Below are positions 41,600-53,642 of a DNA stretch of 64,000 nucleotides, in pieces. Within the stretch, counting starts at the first letter, position 1; each line of letters begins with the position of its first letter. The DNA is from Acanthosepion pharaonis. Taxonomy: Eukaryota; Mollusca; Cephalopoda; Sepiida; Sepiidae. The position numbers and the translations under genes are program-made. The notes beneath the pieces are model-generated. The model worked only from the letters and a program-made list of their open reading frames with translations, was not told the origin of the DNA and did no database searches. The stretch spans positions 642,001-706,000 of the forward strand of contig CAHIKZ030000811.1 of the NCBI GenBank assembly GCA_903632075.3, given 5' to 3'.

Positions 41600-42690
41600 A
41601 ATAATACTTAAACTAAATTAACAAAGAACTTGCAATCTTTCATTGGAAGTCTGTACACATATGTATAAAAAAGGAATATATATCTATATGCACACTTTCA
41701 TTCACCCGTTTTTGTATTCTTTGTAAGCTTAATGGTGTCTGCGACCAAACTCATCTGCTGAGGGTGAGTTGATGTTCTCACCATCTACGGACTCTGTGGT
41801 GATAATGGTGTGGTTATCACCCGTTCAGTATGTGGTCATTCGGAAGTAATAAATGAGTTCAAAAAAGGTAGAAAAGTGCGCCAATCAGCAGCTGCCAAGG
41901 GCAAATAATTATATAATATCTTATTTCTCATATATTCCCAACAAGGAAGAAAACATGCCTAGTTAAATGCACTTTCATATACAACCATTTAATCAACATG
42001 TAAAGTGAAATAATTAAGTCACCAGAGTTCACAGTGAATCTCTTTATTAGTGTGATGTTCAATTCACAATGAGAACTGCATTAAATATTTAGATATAAGT
42101 AAGATTAGTATAAAAAAAGATTAGGAACCTTGCAGGCAGACTGCTCTAGGATTCCTTGGCATTATTCTGGCCATACTATTTTGTTAGTACAGAGAATATT
42201 AATTACTTTATTTTATTTTGGTAATATCAATAGTAAACAAAATCAGAGTTTGTATTATTTTTTTTTTTCTTTTAGGCCTGACGTGGGCCTTTCTTTATTG
42301 TTGTGATGCATCTTCTGGAGGTTCCTTTGCATAATGGTTATGGGACAATTCCAATGGAGTGTTTTAGACTGTCTCTCTCCACAGACCTGCCTCCTTTCAT
42401 TTTGCCAGCTGCGCAAACACTTTTGTTTACAAATGTAATTTTGGGACTCTGCTCAGTTCTTAATTAGCACAACTTCATCAACATGGATTTTAATGATTGA
42501 TAAAACGTGCAAAGGTTTGATTGAATGACATAATGCTCATATCTGATATAATTTCCATATGTACAGCTCGTACATTCAAACACGTAAATATCAACAAATA
42601 GATCTTTGTTGCTTTTTCTTTTTTCTAATAATATGTTGCCAGTGTAATTTACTCATGTATGTTGAAACGGTTTTTTTTAAAATTCACTCT
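41600..42690. other. No recognisable gene or repeat
   Basis: AT-rich sequence. The 42270-42420 part is somewhat GC-richer, without a recognised domain. Confidence 0.45.
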
Positions 42691-42699
42691 GTATTTAGG

Positions 42700-44380
42700 T
42701 TGGTGAACCCGGGATATCTAAACGCCAGACTGTTGTAGCGTTTGCAGGCATAACATCCAGATATCACTGACTTGCCTACCTGTCTTGCTTGAATTATCCA
42801 ATATCCAGATAATCTTTGTAATGGTTACATCAACTCCCAAGTGTTTACACCAATGATGAGCATCTTCAGTCATTAATCTGGTTACGTAATGATATTTAGC
42901 CTATAATATGGGATATTTTATTTCCATTTCGAACCTGTCAACATTCGATATCCTGCTATTTACTCTTAGTATTCCATTCTTATCCAAAAAGATGTTTAAA
43001 GTTTTTCCACCAACTTGTGGATTTCACCTTAATGAGGATCCCTCAAATACATTAATTTAGATTTCAAACACTTCTTCCTGCACTGACTTGATGAGATATA
43101 ACTTTGCATCCAGCTTATGATTTCCCAATCTGGCTCGTGTTCTGCATTTATGTATGATTCAAGCACCATGGCTGTTGCATTATATAGTTTTGTAAATGTA
43201 AAAAGAATCTCTGTGTGTTAATTATTGTGGTTGAACCCATCTTGTTAGCAGACTGTTACTAGGCCAGTAAAAAAGTCTTTTGTTAGCCTCGATGGACCAT
43301 GTTTCCAAAACTCCAATTTAGTCACAAACTGGTCATGGTTAACTCCTCGTGAAACCAGGTATGTATTTAAATTTTATCCTTTTTTCAATTTTCTCAATTC
43401 GATTTTTGATGGCTTGTATATACTTAAGCCGGTTTCTAACAAGTAGGATTTTGGTTGTTTAGGTGCATCACTAAGTAACTATGATAGTACAACCAGTGCA
43501 TCCACCATAATGCACACATTTTCAATCATATATTATTTCAAAAAAGGATTTCAAAATTATAGACAATGCTTCTAAAGACTATATACATTGGATTTTTTTT
43601 TTAAAAAGCCACTTTTCCTTTAGCGAACATAACGAAGAGACCATAAACTGTGGTTATGCGTTGCAAAGTCTATAAAGCTTTAAGGCTTGCTCTGTATTAA
43701 TAGCTTGACTTGAGAAAGAGATGGTGGATAATGTAGACCATGTTACAAATATATTCTCCGGAACTTCCTCATATAATGATAATGCGTCATAAATCCTAGC
43801 TGACTGGGCTAATATCTGCCTCCTAGTCCTCACATTTCTGTTTATTGTGATCTTTGTCACTGTCATCGTATTATCGTTAGAACAATGGTTATATCCTAAT
43901 ATCTTTTCATAATGTTCATGTTGAGAGGTATTTTTTTTCCTTTATTTTCCTTTACTATAATTGATTTAAGCTCCTTACTAATAGTGTTACAAGAGCGTAG
44001 GTTGAAATTGCTTTCCTTGAGTCTATCAACCGCCCTTTTTATACAAGTCGATAAATTTATCACGATTATTGCTAGTTTGTTGTAGATTATCTGTCGAAAA
44101 AGTTATTTTTGAGCATTTTAGTACATTCATCAAGCTGGTAATTCTCTAATATTTTAAAACGTGGTTAAGAATAAATGGGCTTGTGGTAAATCCGAAAATG
44201 AAGGTGTTATATCTAAGGACAACAGTTCGTCTCCATTTTTTATGAAGAAACGGAATTTGTGCTTATGTTCCTCCCTTTTAAGTTTAATGATTTGAAAGGC
44301 TTTCCTTGTCTCGCCTAACATAACATACATGTTTGTTTTGAATTTTAACAATAACTCGATCATATTGTTGATCATATTTA
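42700..44380 (-). pseudogene. BEL/Pao retrotransposon pol remnant (RT, RNase H region, integrase start)
   Basis: Read on the minus strand from 44375. The first frame has MIELLLKFKTNMYVMLGETR followed by KAFQIIKL, the BEL/Pao reverse transcriptase motif A region (family pattern LLRFR...DIEKAFLQI). Near 44000 there is a decayed LKEN-FNLR-type linker. At 43830-43760 RTRRQILAQSARIYDALSL matches the family T-KR-IL-x-x-x-x-x-FDPLG motif, with the DPLG altered to DALS. At 43000-42933 FLDKNGILRVNSRISNV matches the BEL integrase leader (D-x-x-G-x-LRVGGRL-NA), and HYVTRLMTEDAHHWC follows as a degraded zinc-binding part. Stops and frameshifts are numerous. No flanking LTR pair is identified. Confidence 0.75.
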
Positions 44381-44404
44381 TGCAAATTTTAAAATATGCG
44401 TCTT

Positions 44405-44915
44405 ATACGCCGGTAATTTTTTTATTTCATTATTTAAAGTAGTTTGCAGTATTTGTAAAAGTCGTAAAGTATGCATCTTATTCGCTTCTTCATTGAATAT
44501 TAAATAGTATTTTTGAAATTTCTTTTAATTTCATATGACTGATAATATTATAAATTTTGTAAAGCATGCCACCTATACAATAGTAAATTACGTATTTAAT
44601 ATTAGTTCTAATATTTTTCTTTGTTTAATATGATTTAACAGTATTTGTAGATTGTGTAAAGCATTAGTATTTCAAAAGTTTCACAGTGTAATACAAATTA
44701 GTTTTGAAGTCGTTTACCATGAATGCGAGTTTAATGTGCCTTATACACCGATAAATTATAATATATAATATTTTTTTTGTAAATTTTCTCTTTATTGAAT
44801 ATAACTAAGTATTTGTAAATGTTCATGGTCTACTAAATATAACTTTGGAATTTCATTTAAGTTAATATAAATGGAAGTATTTATGAATCTTTAAATCACG
44901 TTTTATATCCTCGTA
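44405..44915 (+). repeat. Degenerate ~167 bp tandem repeat, left part
   Basis: A GTAAATTA-GTATTTAATATT motif recurs near 44413, 44582, 44748 and 44912, followed each time by TTTCTTTATTTAATAT-like and GTAAAG-ATGC-like words. Units are strongly diverged. It resumes at 45783. Confidence 0.65.
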
Positions 44916-44920
44916 AATTT

Positions 44921-45782
44921 TTAGCATCCCGATACCACTTTCTTATCAATGTTGAATTTTGTACACATCCGTGCAAAAAGTGAATCAAAGAACTTACCCA
45001 GCTTCGTACATATTTTCAGGAAATCTCAACTTCTAACTGGCCAATAAACACACAAGTGGGCGTTGCAATCCACCCACGTACAAATCGTTTTCTCCGGCGC
45101 GTGACCAAGTTTTCCCGCTATTTTTCTAGAAGCATGTCACGTGATTACATTAATTATAAATATCAGACACAAACTTGTTCTTTCTCTCTTTTCTTACGAA
45201 AATGAAGCCTTAAAGGATTCGCGTCTTGACCAAGTGCAGTCAGACGCTTATAAAAACATATTCACGTATGAACGTACGTACGACATTTTCCAAACTAAAT
45301 TACAAACATACGAAACATTTTCAAACCAGCAACAAGAACTTTTCTCTTTAAAAGACTCTTCTAAAGCTACAAGTTTATTCAGCATTGAGATTCTCACACG
45401 CAAGGGATACACACGGGAATTACACCTCAGAGAGACGTCAACGAAATAACTTTCTGTATGAGAGATTAGGAAAATTTACACTACAAACTTTTTCACTCAA
45501 TATTTTTCATAGAAAAAACTTTTGTCTTATTTAAAATTTAACCTTTATAGTAAAAGGCAGAAAACTTTTACTTACTTTTGGCATTGAACACTTCTGAAGC
45601 AGTAAAGAACCTTTTCTCTTAAATATACTCTAGCACACATATTATAAAACAAAATTGTCATTTTTTCGGAATTGAATATAGTTACCATTTGACCCTTTTT
45701 TATAATTTATGTTTGTGGATATTGCATGTTTTATTTGCAGCTCAACTTTAAATATTCACGCAGCCTTCTTAGTTTCACAACA
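44921..45782 (+). mobile_element. Solo LTR inserted in the ~167 bp tandem repeat
   Basis: Bounded by a 5 bp direct repeat AATTT (44916-44920 and 45783-45787), with the ~167 bp repeat resuming immediately to the right. Its first 140 bp resemble the LTR at 26699 in order: TATCAATGTTGAATTTTG, GTGCAAAAAG, CATATTTTCAGGAAATC, AACTTCTAACTGG, CAATAAA. It has CACGTGATTA followed by an ATTATAAATATC TATA-like run (45135-45170) as in the other LTR, and ends CACAACA. No internal region. The open frame at 45141-45449 lies within the LTR and is not called a gene. Confidence 0.75.
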
Positions 45783-45787
45783 AATTT

Positions 45788-46560
45788 GTTAATTAGTTCT
45801 AATATTTTTCTTTATTTAACATTCACATATTCTCAGCTTCGTAAAAAACATATTATTTCACGTTCCATGAGTAAAATATTAATTTGAGTTTTCCTTAAAT
45901 ATTAATTGAACATTTTTATGAAATCTGTAAAATATGTTTATCATATGCCGGTAAATTATGAATTTAATATTTCTAAGGTCTATCTTTATTTAATAAAACT
46001 TGTAGGATGTGTAAATTTTGTCGAGTACCTATGCTCTTAGTTGGATAATTGATTATGTAAATTTACAGGTTTCTTTTAATTTAATATGAATCGGACTATT
46101 TATGAGACTTGTACGGCAATAAATTAAGTATTTAAAATTTTTCCCCTATTTAGTATAACTTACTGTATTAAAAAAATAAAATACGTTTTAATTCAACGGT
46201 TAAATGTGTATTAAATGTTGCATTTTAGTTTTCTTTAAATTTAACGTGATTGGGAGTATTTATGCATTTTGAAAGGCGTAATATACAACAGTAAACTAAG
46301 TATTTAGTGTTAGTTTGTTGTATAGATTCGTTCTTTATTCAATATGACCCCTTTTTTCCCAAAATCTTGTAAATATTGCGATTTTCCTATTCAACTGTTA
46401 AATCAATAATAACTATTAGAATTTTGGGGTTTATGTTTAATTTAATATAAATATCGGAGTTTGTTTATTTCACTTCTCGTTACATAAAATGTTTTAATAC
46501 GTCGCTAAATTATTTACAGTTAATTCTAAAATATGTCTTTAATGAATTACTTGTCTATTC
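45788..46560 (+). repeat. Degenerate ~167 bp tandem repeat, right part
   Basis: Continues the units from 44405: TTAGTTCTAATATTTTTC (45793), GGTAAATTATGAATTTAATA (45948), AATAAATTAAGTATTTAAAA (46115), AGTAAACTAAGTATTTAG (46284) and a last decayed unit near 46505. Confidence 0.6.
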
Positions 46561-46734
46561 TGCTAACTATTATTATTTTTTTATTTAATTTTGAGATTGA
46601 AAAAACTCATTTTCTTTATTCATTTAGATAAATTGTGCTTATTAAGCAAATCTCATTTCTTTTTCAATTCTCAAATTTATCAAGATTTGTACATAACTGA
46701 TTTGAAATTGGAATTTATACAATTATAACCCCAC

Positions 46735-47015
46735 CCCAACCCCAAAAGTTAAATATAAGTGGTAGTGAGGGTGCAACTCTATCTACGTTCATAGTAAGCA
46801 AACGCTGATAAGAATATAATTGGAGTTACATGGATAGAGAGCCTAGTTCACCTAACCCTAAACTCTGTACCCATGGCTGCAAGCAAAAGATGGATTCATA
46901 CTTTCACAAGTGAATTTATGCAAAAGTGAACGCAACAAATCCGAGCGGAACTTGAACTTGGCTTATTGATTCCACTTTCCACGTTAATAACCGCTATGCT
47001 ACTCGCATATACATT
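46735..47015 (-). repeat. tRNA-derived SINE
   Basis: On the minus strand TAGCATAGCGGTTATTAACG (A box, about 47000) and AAGTTCAAGTTCCGCTCG (B box, about 46955) form a Pol III head resembling tRNA with a GCGTAGCGG A box. The body extends to a CCCCAACCCC-rich end near 46736. No intact tRNA fold. Confidence 0.6.
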
Positions 47016-47019
47016 TGTC

Positions 47020-48055
47020 TTTTCATTTTAATTTAAATTTGTGTCAAATTTCAATTACTTAAAACTTAATTCAGTCAAAACATACGAAGAGACATTTTGA
47101 TTAAAATATATTTTATTTTTATACGATTTCTAATACAATACAATATTTCTATCTAGTCTAACAATGATAAAAACTAAAAAAGGATGGTTTCTCCTTGACA
47201 CTATTGTCTTCAAAAGCGATGATTAAATTATAATAAAACCTAAACATATAAAAGTGGCTTTATACATTTTCTTTGTTCTTGAGAATTTACAACAAAAATA
47301 ATGAACATTATTTATTTAATAGAAAATGATTAATTAGAAATTTTATGCAAATGATTTTAATTTGAAAATGCATTGAATTTTTATTTGATCAAACAATAAC
47401 TGATCACTTGAAGAGTCTAGAAAGTAGTTCTCATGATGTTTCTAAAATTATGCAATAACGACTTGGATTCAATTCCAAATCCATTCACAGTTGATATAGA
47501 ACACGTAAAAACATTTGCCATTTGCTGGGAATAATATTTCAAACTTTCAAGTGATACAATTCTCAGGTTTTAATTTTATAAGAATATCTTGAATCTTAAA
47601 TTCTTTTTGACTTGGTGTTCATGCTGAATTTCCAATGTCATACTATTTAGCGACTGAAACCTTTTTACCATTTGTCGCAACACATTTGTGTGAATCAGCA
47701 TTTTTAGTATTGGAATTAAAACAAAAATTTGTTCCATTATTAAAAACATGGACCTTGTCTTGAGATCAGCATTAATACATACTAAACAAAGATTTGATTT
47801 GTTGTGCAAAAATAAACAAGCAGATTGTTCTCACAAAATGTATTTTTCTTGTATTAAATTTATAATTTTAAAATTCAAGAAATGTTAATTTTTATTTTAT
47901 TTAATTATTAGTTGATTTTGGGTAAAAACAATAATTAGAATGTTGATGAATTTCGGCACTATTTTGCTTGAGATATTGAATGAACTGATTGTCACCTAAA
48001 ATGATAACCTAATCATACATTTGACAACTAAGTTCCTCATTGTTTACTTTATAAT
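47020..48055. other. AT-rich sequence with one unrecognised open frame
   Basis: The minus-strand frame 47809-47576 (77 codons; includes NADLKTRSMFLIMEQI and FQSLNSMTLEIQHEHQV) has mixed composition unlike simple repeats, so it may be a domesticated or transposon-derived fragment, but I cannot name a family. Nothing else is seen. Confidence 0.35.
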
Positions 48056-48099
48056 CTAAACAATCAAAAAATAATCTTCGAAATGCGTAAGGTAAATAG

Positions 48100-48370
48100 T
48101 GCCATTACGACGAAGCACCAGGATAAAGAGAGCTGCTCCAGGCTGTTCAATTTGTGATAGTGAGATCGGGGGGGGAGTATAGCGAAGAAAACGGCGACTT
48201 ACCTCGTCAAACGAAACAACAGCGCGTCGCGTGTATTCTACGACGGAAAATGTGGCGAAAAAGAAAATTACTTACCAAACAAAAGGGCACGTATTCCGCA
48301 TGACATGGAATGTTTGAATGAAAAAAAAAAAAAACAAGTCCGTCGCAGGAGTCGCTATAAAAGTATGTTG
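48100..48370 (-). promoter_or_regulatory. CpG-rich patch with promoter/splice-donor-like signals
   Basis: Unusually rich in CG for this window. On the minus strand, ATG at about 48302 opens MSCGIRALLFG and runs to a GTAAGT (48271); a second GAGGTAAGT lies near 48207. A CTATAAAAG/CTTTTATAG TATA-like box sits at 48355. This could be an alternative first exon/promoter of an unseen gene, or part of a retroelement. No supporting coding homology. Confidence 0.25.
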
Positions 48371-48483
48371 ATATGCAAATTACTGAACATCCTCTCCCAG
48401 CTGTCGACGAATGGAAAAAATGTTCGGCGATAAAAGCAGTTGGTGTTCTCGAATCAGGAAGGAAATTCGTTTTTTTTTTCCAT

Positions 48484-50580
48484 AGGCCTAGAATGGCTGG
48501 TTACTGGAAGTTCAATTTGTCTTTACTGGATAGGCGGTACTTCCGGGAGCATCTAGCTAGCTTAGTGCAGCAGAAGCTAGTGTAGTCGGTTATCGGGAAT
48601 AGGTGGTGGGGCAGACTTAAAAGTAGAATTAGGTCCTTCACCACTGATTTCAGCAAACGGCCTGCCCTAGATAGAGCTGATAAGGTGAGGACGCTTAAAG
48701 ACAGTCTTTCCCAGGCGGTGGCTGGGGGGGAGTATCCCGTAGAAATAGCCTTAGTCGGGGAGGCCGTGGAGCGTTCGAATAGCGAGCGCTTCATAGGCCA
48801 GGTAATTAGACATAGGTTAAGCAAGATGTCTTCCGAAGCTGTGAACATGGGCGCACAATTGCGCAAGGAAGAGGTCCGTCGAGGTGGCGATCGTTACATT
48901 CATGAAGTCGAAACCCCGGTGGGGCGTACTTTTCGGGCCACCTACGACATGTGCGAGGCGTTTCGGCGGCATTTCGGAAGCCGGTTTACCAAGGAGCCTG
49001 GTCTTCGTGAGGACGAGTTTCGCAGCTATTTAGCTGACTTTCCTCGGCTTTCGCCGACTGAAGCGGCTAGCTGCAAGGGAGAGATTACGGAGGGCCAAGT
49101 CTACGCGGCATTGAAGAAGGTCGGCAGAGGCAAGTCGCCCGATCTGGATGGTTTGCCCTATGAATTGTACTTGAGGCTGTCGTACATCTTTGTCCCGATT
49201 TTGACAGTGGTGTTCAACAACTGGTTCCGGCAAGGGTCCCTCCCCGACCGGTTTTCCAGGGGTGTGATCACGCTGTTGAAAAAGGGCAAGGGTGTTGGGG
49301 GAAACCTAGACGATTACATGCCCATAACTCTGCTAAACACAGAGGCAAGATCATTCAGGAGCGTTTGCATTCAGTTGCCGAGTCTCTGTTGGGTCCGGAG
49401 CAGACATGTTCTGTGAAGGGCCGAACAATTCAGAGCAACCTGCATTTGATCGGCACGATCATAGAGGGATTAAAAGAGGACGATGAGGCCGCGCTGATCA
49501 ATTTGGATCAGTCCAAGGCATTTGATAGGGTTGACCATCGCTATCTTGCTACTGTCCTGCAGGCCGCCGGATTCGAACCCGACTTCTGTCGCTGGATTAG
49601 CCTCCTGCATCGCTTCCCCAGTGCTGTGGTACAGGTGAACGGGAAGCTGTCGGACGCTTTTGCGCTGTCTAGGTCGGTTCGTCAGGGTTTTCCGCTGTCG
49701 CCCCTACTTTATGCTTTGGCGTTGGAGCCTTTTCTTCGCCGGCTGAGGGACAGGACTTGCATTTCCTGGAGGAGCCCTTGAGCCAGGGTTTCTGCTAAGC
49801 TATTTTCGGCCGATGAGGAATCTGCATTTCGTGTCGTCCAAACAGCGACATTGAGGCGGTAGAGAAGGTTTTGATCGGTACGAAAAGGTGACCCGACCTC
49901 CAGCTGGAGAAAAATTGGTCTGAAGTACGAGCAAAGGTCGATGCTTTGGCCAGAATTTGGCATCGACGGAGGTTGTCCGTGAAAGGGCAGAGCGGATGTG
50001 AGGCCATATTGAGTGGGTTAAACATTCCCCTCTTTTGTACTTTATCGATTGTCCGTACTTCCTCCTGTGACGGCCATAGGAAGGAGATGGGGCGCTCGCT
50101 ATCCTCCATTTTATGGAGGAGACGCGGGAATGGGGTCGACAGACGAGTCTCTGCACAACGTCCGTGTCATGGGGGAGGGGGAAGGAATCTTGCCACAAAC
50201 GTGCCTCGAGGTTCCTTTCGATCCGCGTGTTCAAGAACTCCGGAGATCCGATTATGGAGGAGATTGTGAGGAACGCGTTCCCTCGCCTTCCTATCCCCCC
50301 TTCCCCAATCTCAAAAGGTTGAAGCAATAATCAAAACCGGGGTGGATCAATCGGATTCCCATAATCTGCTCGAATGTCGGTCGACCTTATTGTTTCCGTT
50401 CCTCGGTCCAGTGACCGTTCTCAGCCATCACTGAAACAGTCTTCGATCGCTTGTTCGTGGAGGGGAAGCCTGAGCCGTGGAGATATCTCAAAGCATTTGA
50501 GGGTTTCTCGGCTTGTCGGTGGATGGATTTTGCTCTTACTGGTCTTGGGCGCCAGCGGCGGTTTACCTCAGTAAACCCTG
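48484..50580 (+). pseudogene. LINE ORF2 fragment, copy 2
   Basis: Frames at 48685-49416 and 49365-49781 encode GRGKSPDLDGLPYELYL, FSRGVITLLKKGKG, GPEQTCSVKGRTIQSNLHL, LINLDQSKAFDRVDHRYL (motif A) and LSRSVRQGFPLSPLLY (motif B, with Phe in place of the usual Cys). A deletion after ITLLN removes the KILAKILQERL-like block that copy 1 retains. After RLRD the frame breaks repeatedly and the motif C region is lost. C-terminal words such as SSILWRRRGNGVDRRVSAQR are recognisable near 50100-50160. Where copy 1 has TAG after HR, this copy has TAT (Tyr), showing that stop is a derived mutation. Confidence 0.85.
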
Positions 50581-51645
50581 AATTTTCGCTTACCTGGCGA
50601 TTCCTATCCCACGAATCAGGTGTCCCTCTCAATAGGCCAAGGCTATTTCATATGGGGCTTGCGGATTTTCCAGACGCCGTAACTGAACGGCATCTATGCG
50701 GATGTGACCACAATTTATTGGTGCCTCGAAAACAAATCTAGTCTCGCTGACAAAACTCATTGCCCCTGGGTCCGTCCCGAAAAAGGACCTCCAATCGATT
50801 GCTCGTCTCGGGGATGAATTGCTTGTGCCCATTGATCGCGCAACGCGTGAAGACAAATGTGTCGCCCCCGTATTAATAAAACGGAGTGTTTTTGACGCTG
50901 CTCTATTAGAATGGTGATATGGACGACGCGACAGGAGCAACTCTCTTGCGGCTTCTCGGTCTCACGATTGACAATTTTTTGACATGAGTTGGAATGAAAT
51001 TAGAACGATCAATTGCATGTCCATTCGAGGAAAGTTGGGTGACTGAGGTGAGCTTGGTTCGTTTGAACGATCCTTTTGATTTTTTTCTCTTTTAGGTCAA
51101 GCCTACGTCACATCGGGCATGGTTGCCTGTTGCTTTCCTTTGGTTAGGTTAGACCCCTTCTGTTTGTGAGTGTGGCACTGGGTGTTGTTTGATAGGCTCC
51201 TGGAATCTTTTGGATGATCCAATATGGTTGGCCCTCCTCTGTGGCGAGGGTTGGACAGTCACTTTCTTATGTTTAATTTGATTCGCCTAACTTTCTGTTT
51301 TACAAATACTTTCATGGAAACCCTCCGAGGAGCTCATTTTTTCATCATAGATTTTTATATATATTTTAGTATCATTAAATTTTTATGACATCCCGCTCTC
51401 ACCGTTTTGTAAACTCCTAAATAGGGAGAATGTGGTATTAGCTTCATGTATGGAGGATTGATTGGTGACGGACGAGTTCTTGTGGTGAATGTGGAAATTG
51501 CTATTCAAGTGTAATGTCAATGAATGGGTCGTTGAATTGGATTATCTAGGTATAGGATAGTTAGTTAAGACCATCTGATCTTCCTATTTTCTCCCTTTTT
51601 CGGCCTAGTGGTGCCACAATTGTGAAATTTTTAAAAAAAAAAAAT
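48484..51645 (+). mobile_element. 5'-truncated copy of the Tx1/L1-like LINE
   Basis: Homologous to the minus-strand LINE at 29.6-34.5 kb. It starts inside ORF2 between the EN and RT (RPRMAGYWKFNLSLLDRR, both copies), covers the RT and the C-terminal domain to about 50580, and then a less conserved 3' region reaching an A-run (51633-51644) that I infer to be the poly(A) end. 5' truncation is typical of LINE insertion. Confidence 0.8.
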
Positions 51646-51649
51646 ACCG

Positions 51650-52192
51650 GAAATTCGGGTATTTTGGCTACCGCGTTTGTTGGAGAATGAGTTATTTTTC
51701 TGACTGGTTGCGTGCATTGTGATTCGTGAGATAGTACCTGCGAATCAAGCTTTCAGCATTTATTTCTGCCTCCGATGTTCAAGTCTGAACTTCGTGATTT
51801 ATTCTCTGTGACGTGTAAATTGTCTGCGGCAAACATTTCCTTTGTAATCCCAGATCGCTTACACATCCCAAAGTGAAAAAAGAGAAAATCACCGATAGTT
51901 ATCTCAGCAGAAATGAAGTTTCAAAATATAAACAGCAACTGTGTTAAGTTGAACATGTCTAACGTATTTGAATTTATTTTTTAATCCTATAATTAAATAT
52001 TCTATAAATTTTAATTATTTTTACAAACTCATACGAAAAAAGTTGAGAATTCGTCCAACAAAATCAAACTTAAAAAAAACAAGCTCAAATAGAATATTTA
52101 AAAAAATAATTTTTCAGGTATGAATCTTTTCTTAAAAATGTTTCAAAATATCTATCTATCTATATACAAGAAAATATAATCTATAAAGTATA

Positions 52193-52223
<31 letters not shown>

Positions 52224-52280
52224 CATATCTATCTATATATATATAAAATATATATATATATATATAGATATGATATATAT
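51650..52280. other. AT-rich sequence with (TA)n runs
   Basis: Nothing gene-like. Imperfect TA/TATC microsatellites occupy 52195-52282. Confidence 0.7.
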
Positions 52281-52284
52281 ATGA

Positions 52285-52665
52285 AAATGGCAAGTTTGAA
52301 TGAGAACCTAGAATTCAGTCGAATCCATTACATTCACTTACGTGCTAATACCCTTAAAAAAGGTATGAATCTTCTTCTTCTCCCTCCAGCTATGGGTAAA
52401 TTGCTATTTACCCATAGCTGGACAGACTGGGTTCTATATCCTTGGATGACAACTGGTCTAGGACAACAACTCTGAATTCAAAACCTGTGGAAAGGTTATT
52501 TGGGGACCTTGTGGCACATAATGCACCAGGTCACTATATTTGGCCCTTCAACAAGTGTGGTTGGTTCTGCACAAAACCTTCACCACTATGATCAAATCCT
52601 ATATGCTGGTGTCTGGGCTGTCAGTTCCTAGGAACCCTCATACATTGAATACAACGTGAGAGAGT
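52285..52665 (+). repeat. SINE family B copy, source-like for the satellite
   Basis: Contains the body CATTACATTCACTTACGTGC and AAAGGTATGAATC, a hairpin (CTATGGGTAAA against TTTACCCATAG, 52390-52416), AGACTGGGTTCTATA, ACTGGTCTAGGA, ACTCTGAATTCAAAACCTG, and a distal part GACCTTGTGGCACATAATGC. The head is truncated. The order CTATGGGTAAATTGC ... GGTCTAGGA ... CTCTGAATT-AAAAC is the same as in the 176 bp monomer. Confidence 0.75.
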
Positions 52666-52693
52666 CACACACACACACACACACACACACACA
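52666..52693. repeat. (CA)n microsatellite
   Basis: About 28 bp of CA repeats right at the end of the SINE B copy, where a SINE tail would be. Confidence 0.97.
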
Positions 52694-52699
52694 TGAATA

Positions 52700-53140
52700 A
52701 AAAATGTTATGCTTAATTTTAAATTTTAATTATCTATAAATGTTCCTCTTAGACTTTAAAGAGCATATGCATACATCTACTTATAATGTAACCCTATAGC
52801 TCAAGTAGCCGCCGAGCCTTGTATAGGATGAACCTTACTATAAAATATATATCATTAATAAGGTGGAATATTTTTGATTTTTATGAATCAGATATCGAAT
52901 AAATACCTTGATTTTGTCAGTATTATGGAAAAATCATTCTTTATCATTATTTGACATGAATTAAAATGCTCAGGAAAACATTTAATTATATAAAAGTGTA
53001 GAAAGCCGATTTCATTCTTGGGAATGGTTAAATTAAAATATTACAAACTTTCAACTTAGAAATATTGATTACCTAAGGAATTGAAAATGACAAATTCTTA
53101 ACGTTTTATGTTGTCATATAAAAATAAAAATCGCTGACCA
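52700..53140. other. AT-rich sequence, nothing recognised
   Basis: No gene or identifiable repeat. Confidence 0.5.
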
Positions 53141-53144
53141 CTGG

Positions 53145-53612
53145 TATCCAAGGATGCTCACAACTGGGGCGGCTAGCCAATCCCTGTTGAAGATGCCTGC
53201 TCAGGTACATTTATGTTTGTTCAACACCCACGGAGCCCACCTGTGGCTTATACTGAAACTATACTGAATAGACGTTAGTTACACAACTTCTGGGGTAGAG
53301 AGCATATTATTTAGCATGATCAACATTCAGAATGAGGCCAGCACACTTAAGCTCACGGTCATGATGACTTGCGGCATCATGATAGCTCAATCATTGATGG
53401 CTCCCAAAACGTTCCGTCTAACCAATTTCACTGCTAAGTCTTGAGTCAACCCTTGGCATGACTTTCAGGCACTTTCTAAAGGTACCAAACACTGGGATTG
53501 CCTCCCGAGACTAGTAACATCAAGAAGTCACCTTCCTTACAAATCAACCATGGTGAGATTCAAACCCAGGTCTCATGGTCAGAAAGCAAACACTCTAACC
53601 ACTCGGCCATAT
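53145..53612 (-). repeat. tRNA-derived SINE with intact-looking Pol III boxes (family C)
   Basis: On the minus strand it starts TATGGCCGAGTGGTTAGAG (A box, 53611-53593) and has GGTTTGAATCTC (B box, about 53565-53554), the layout of a tRNA-Ser/Leu type head. A long body of about 400 bp reaches the 53150 region. The head is well preserved but the T- and acceptor-stem pairing is not complete, so it is a SINE. Confidence 0.7.
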
Positions 53613-53630
53613 ACATACATACATACGTAT
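53608..53630. repeat. (ATAC)n microsatellite
   Basis: Short ATAC/CATA repeats abutting the SINE head. Confidence 0.85.
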
Positions 53631-53642
53631 AGTTTGTTTTAG

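Noticed and set aside
42700..45782. Assigning the 44.9 kb LTR to the adjacent BEL/Pao remnant
   Set aside because: The LTR reads in the opposite orientation and resembles the LTR of the Ty3/gypsy element at 26.7 kb.
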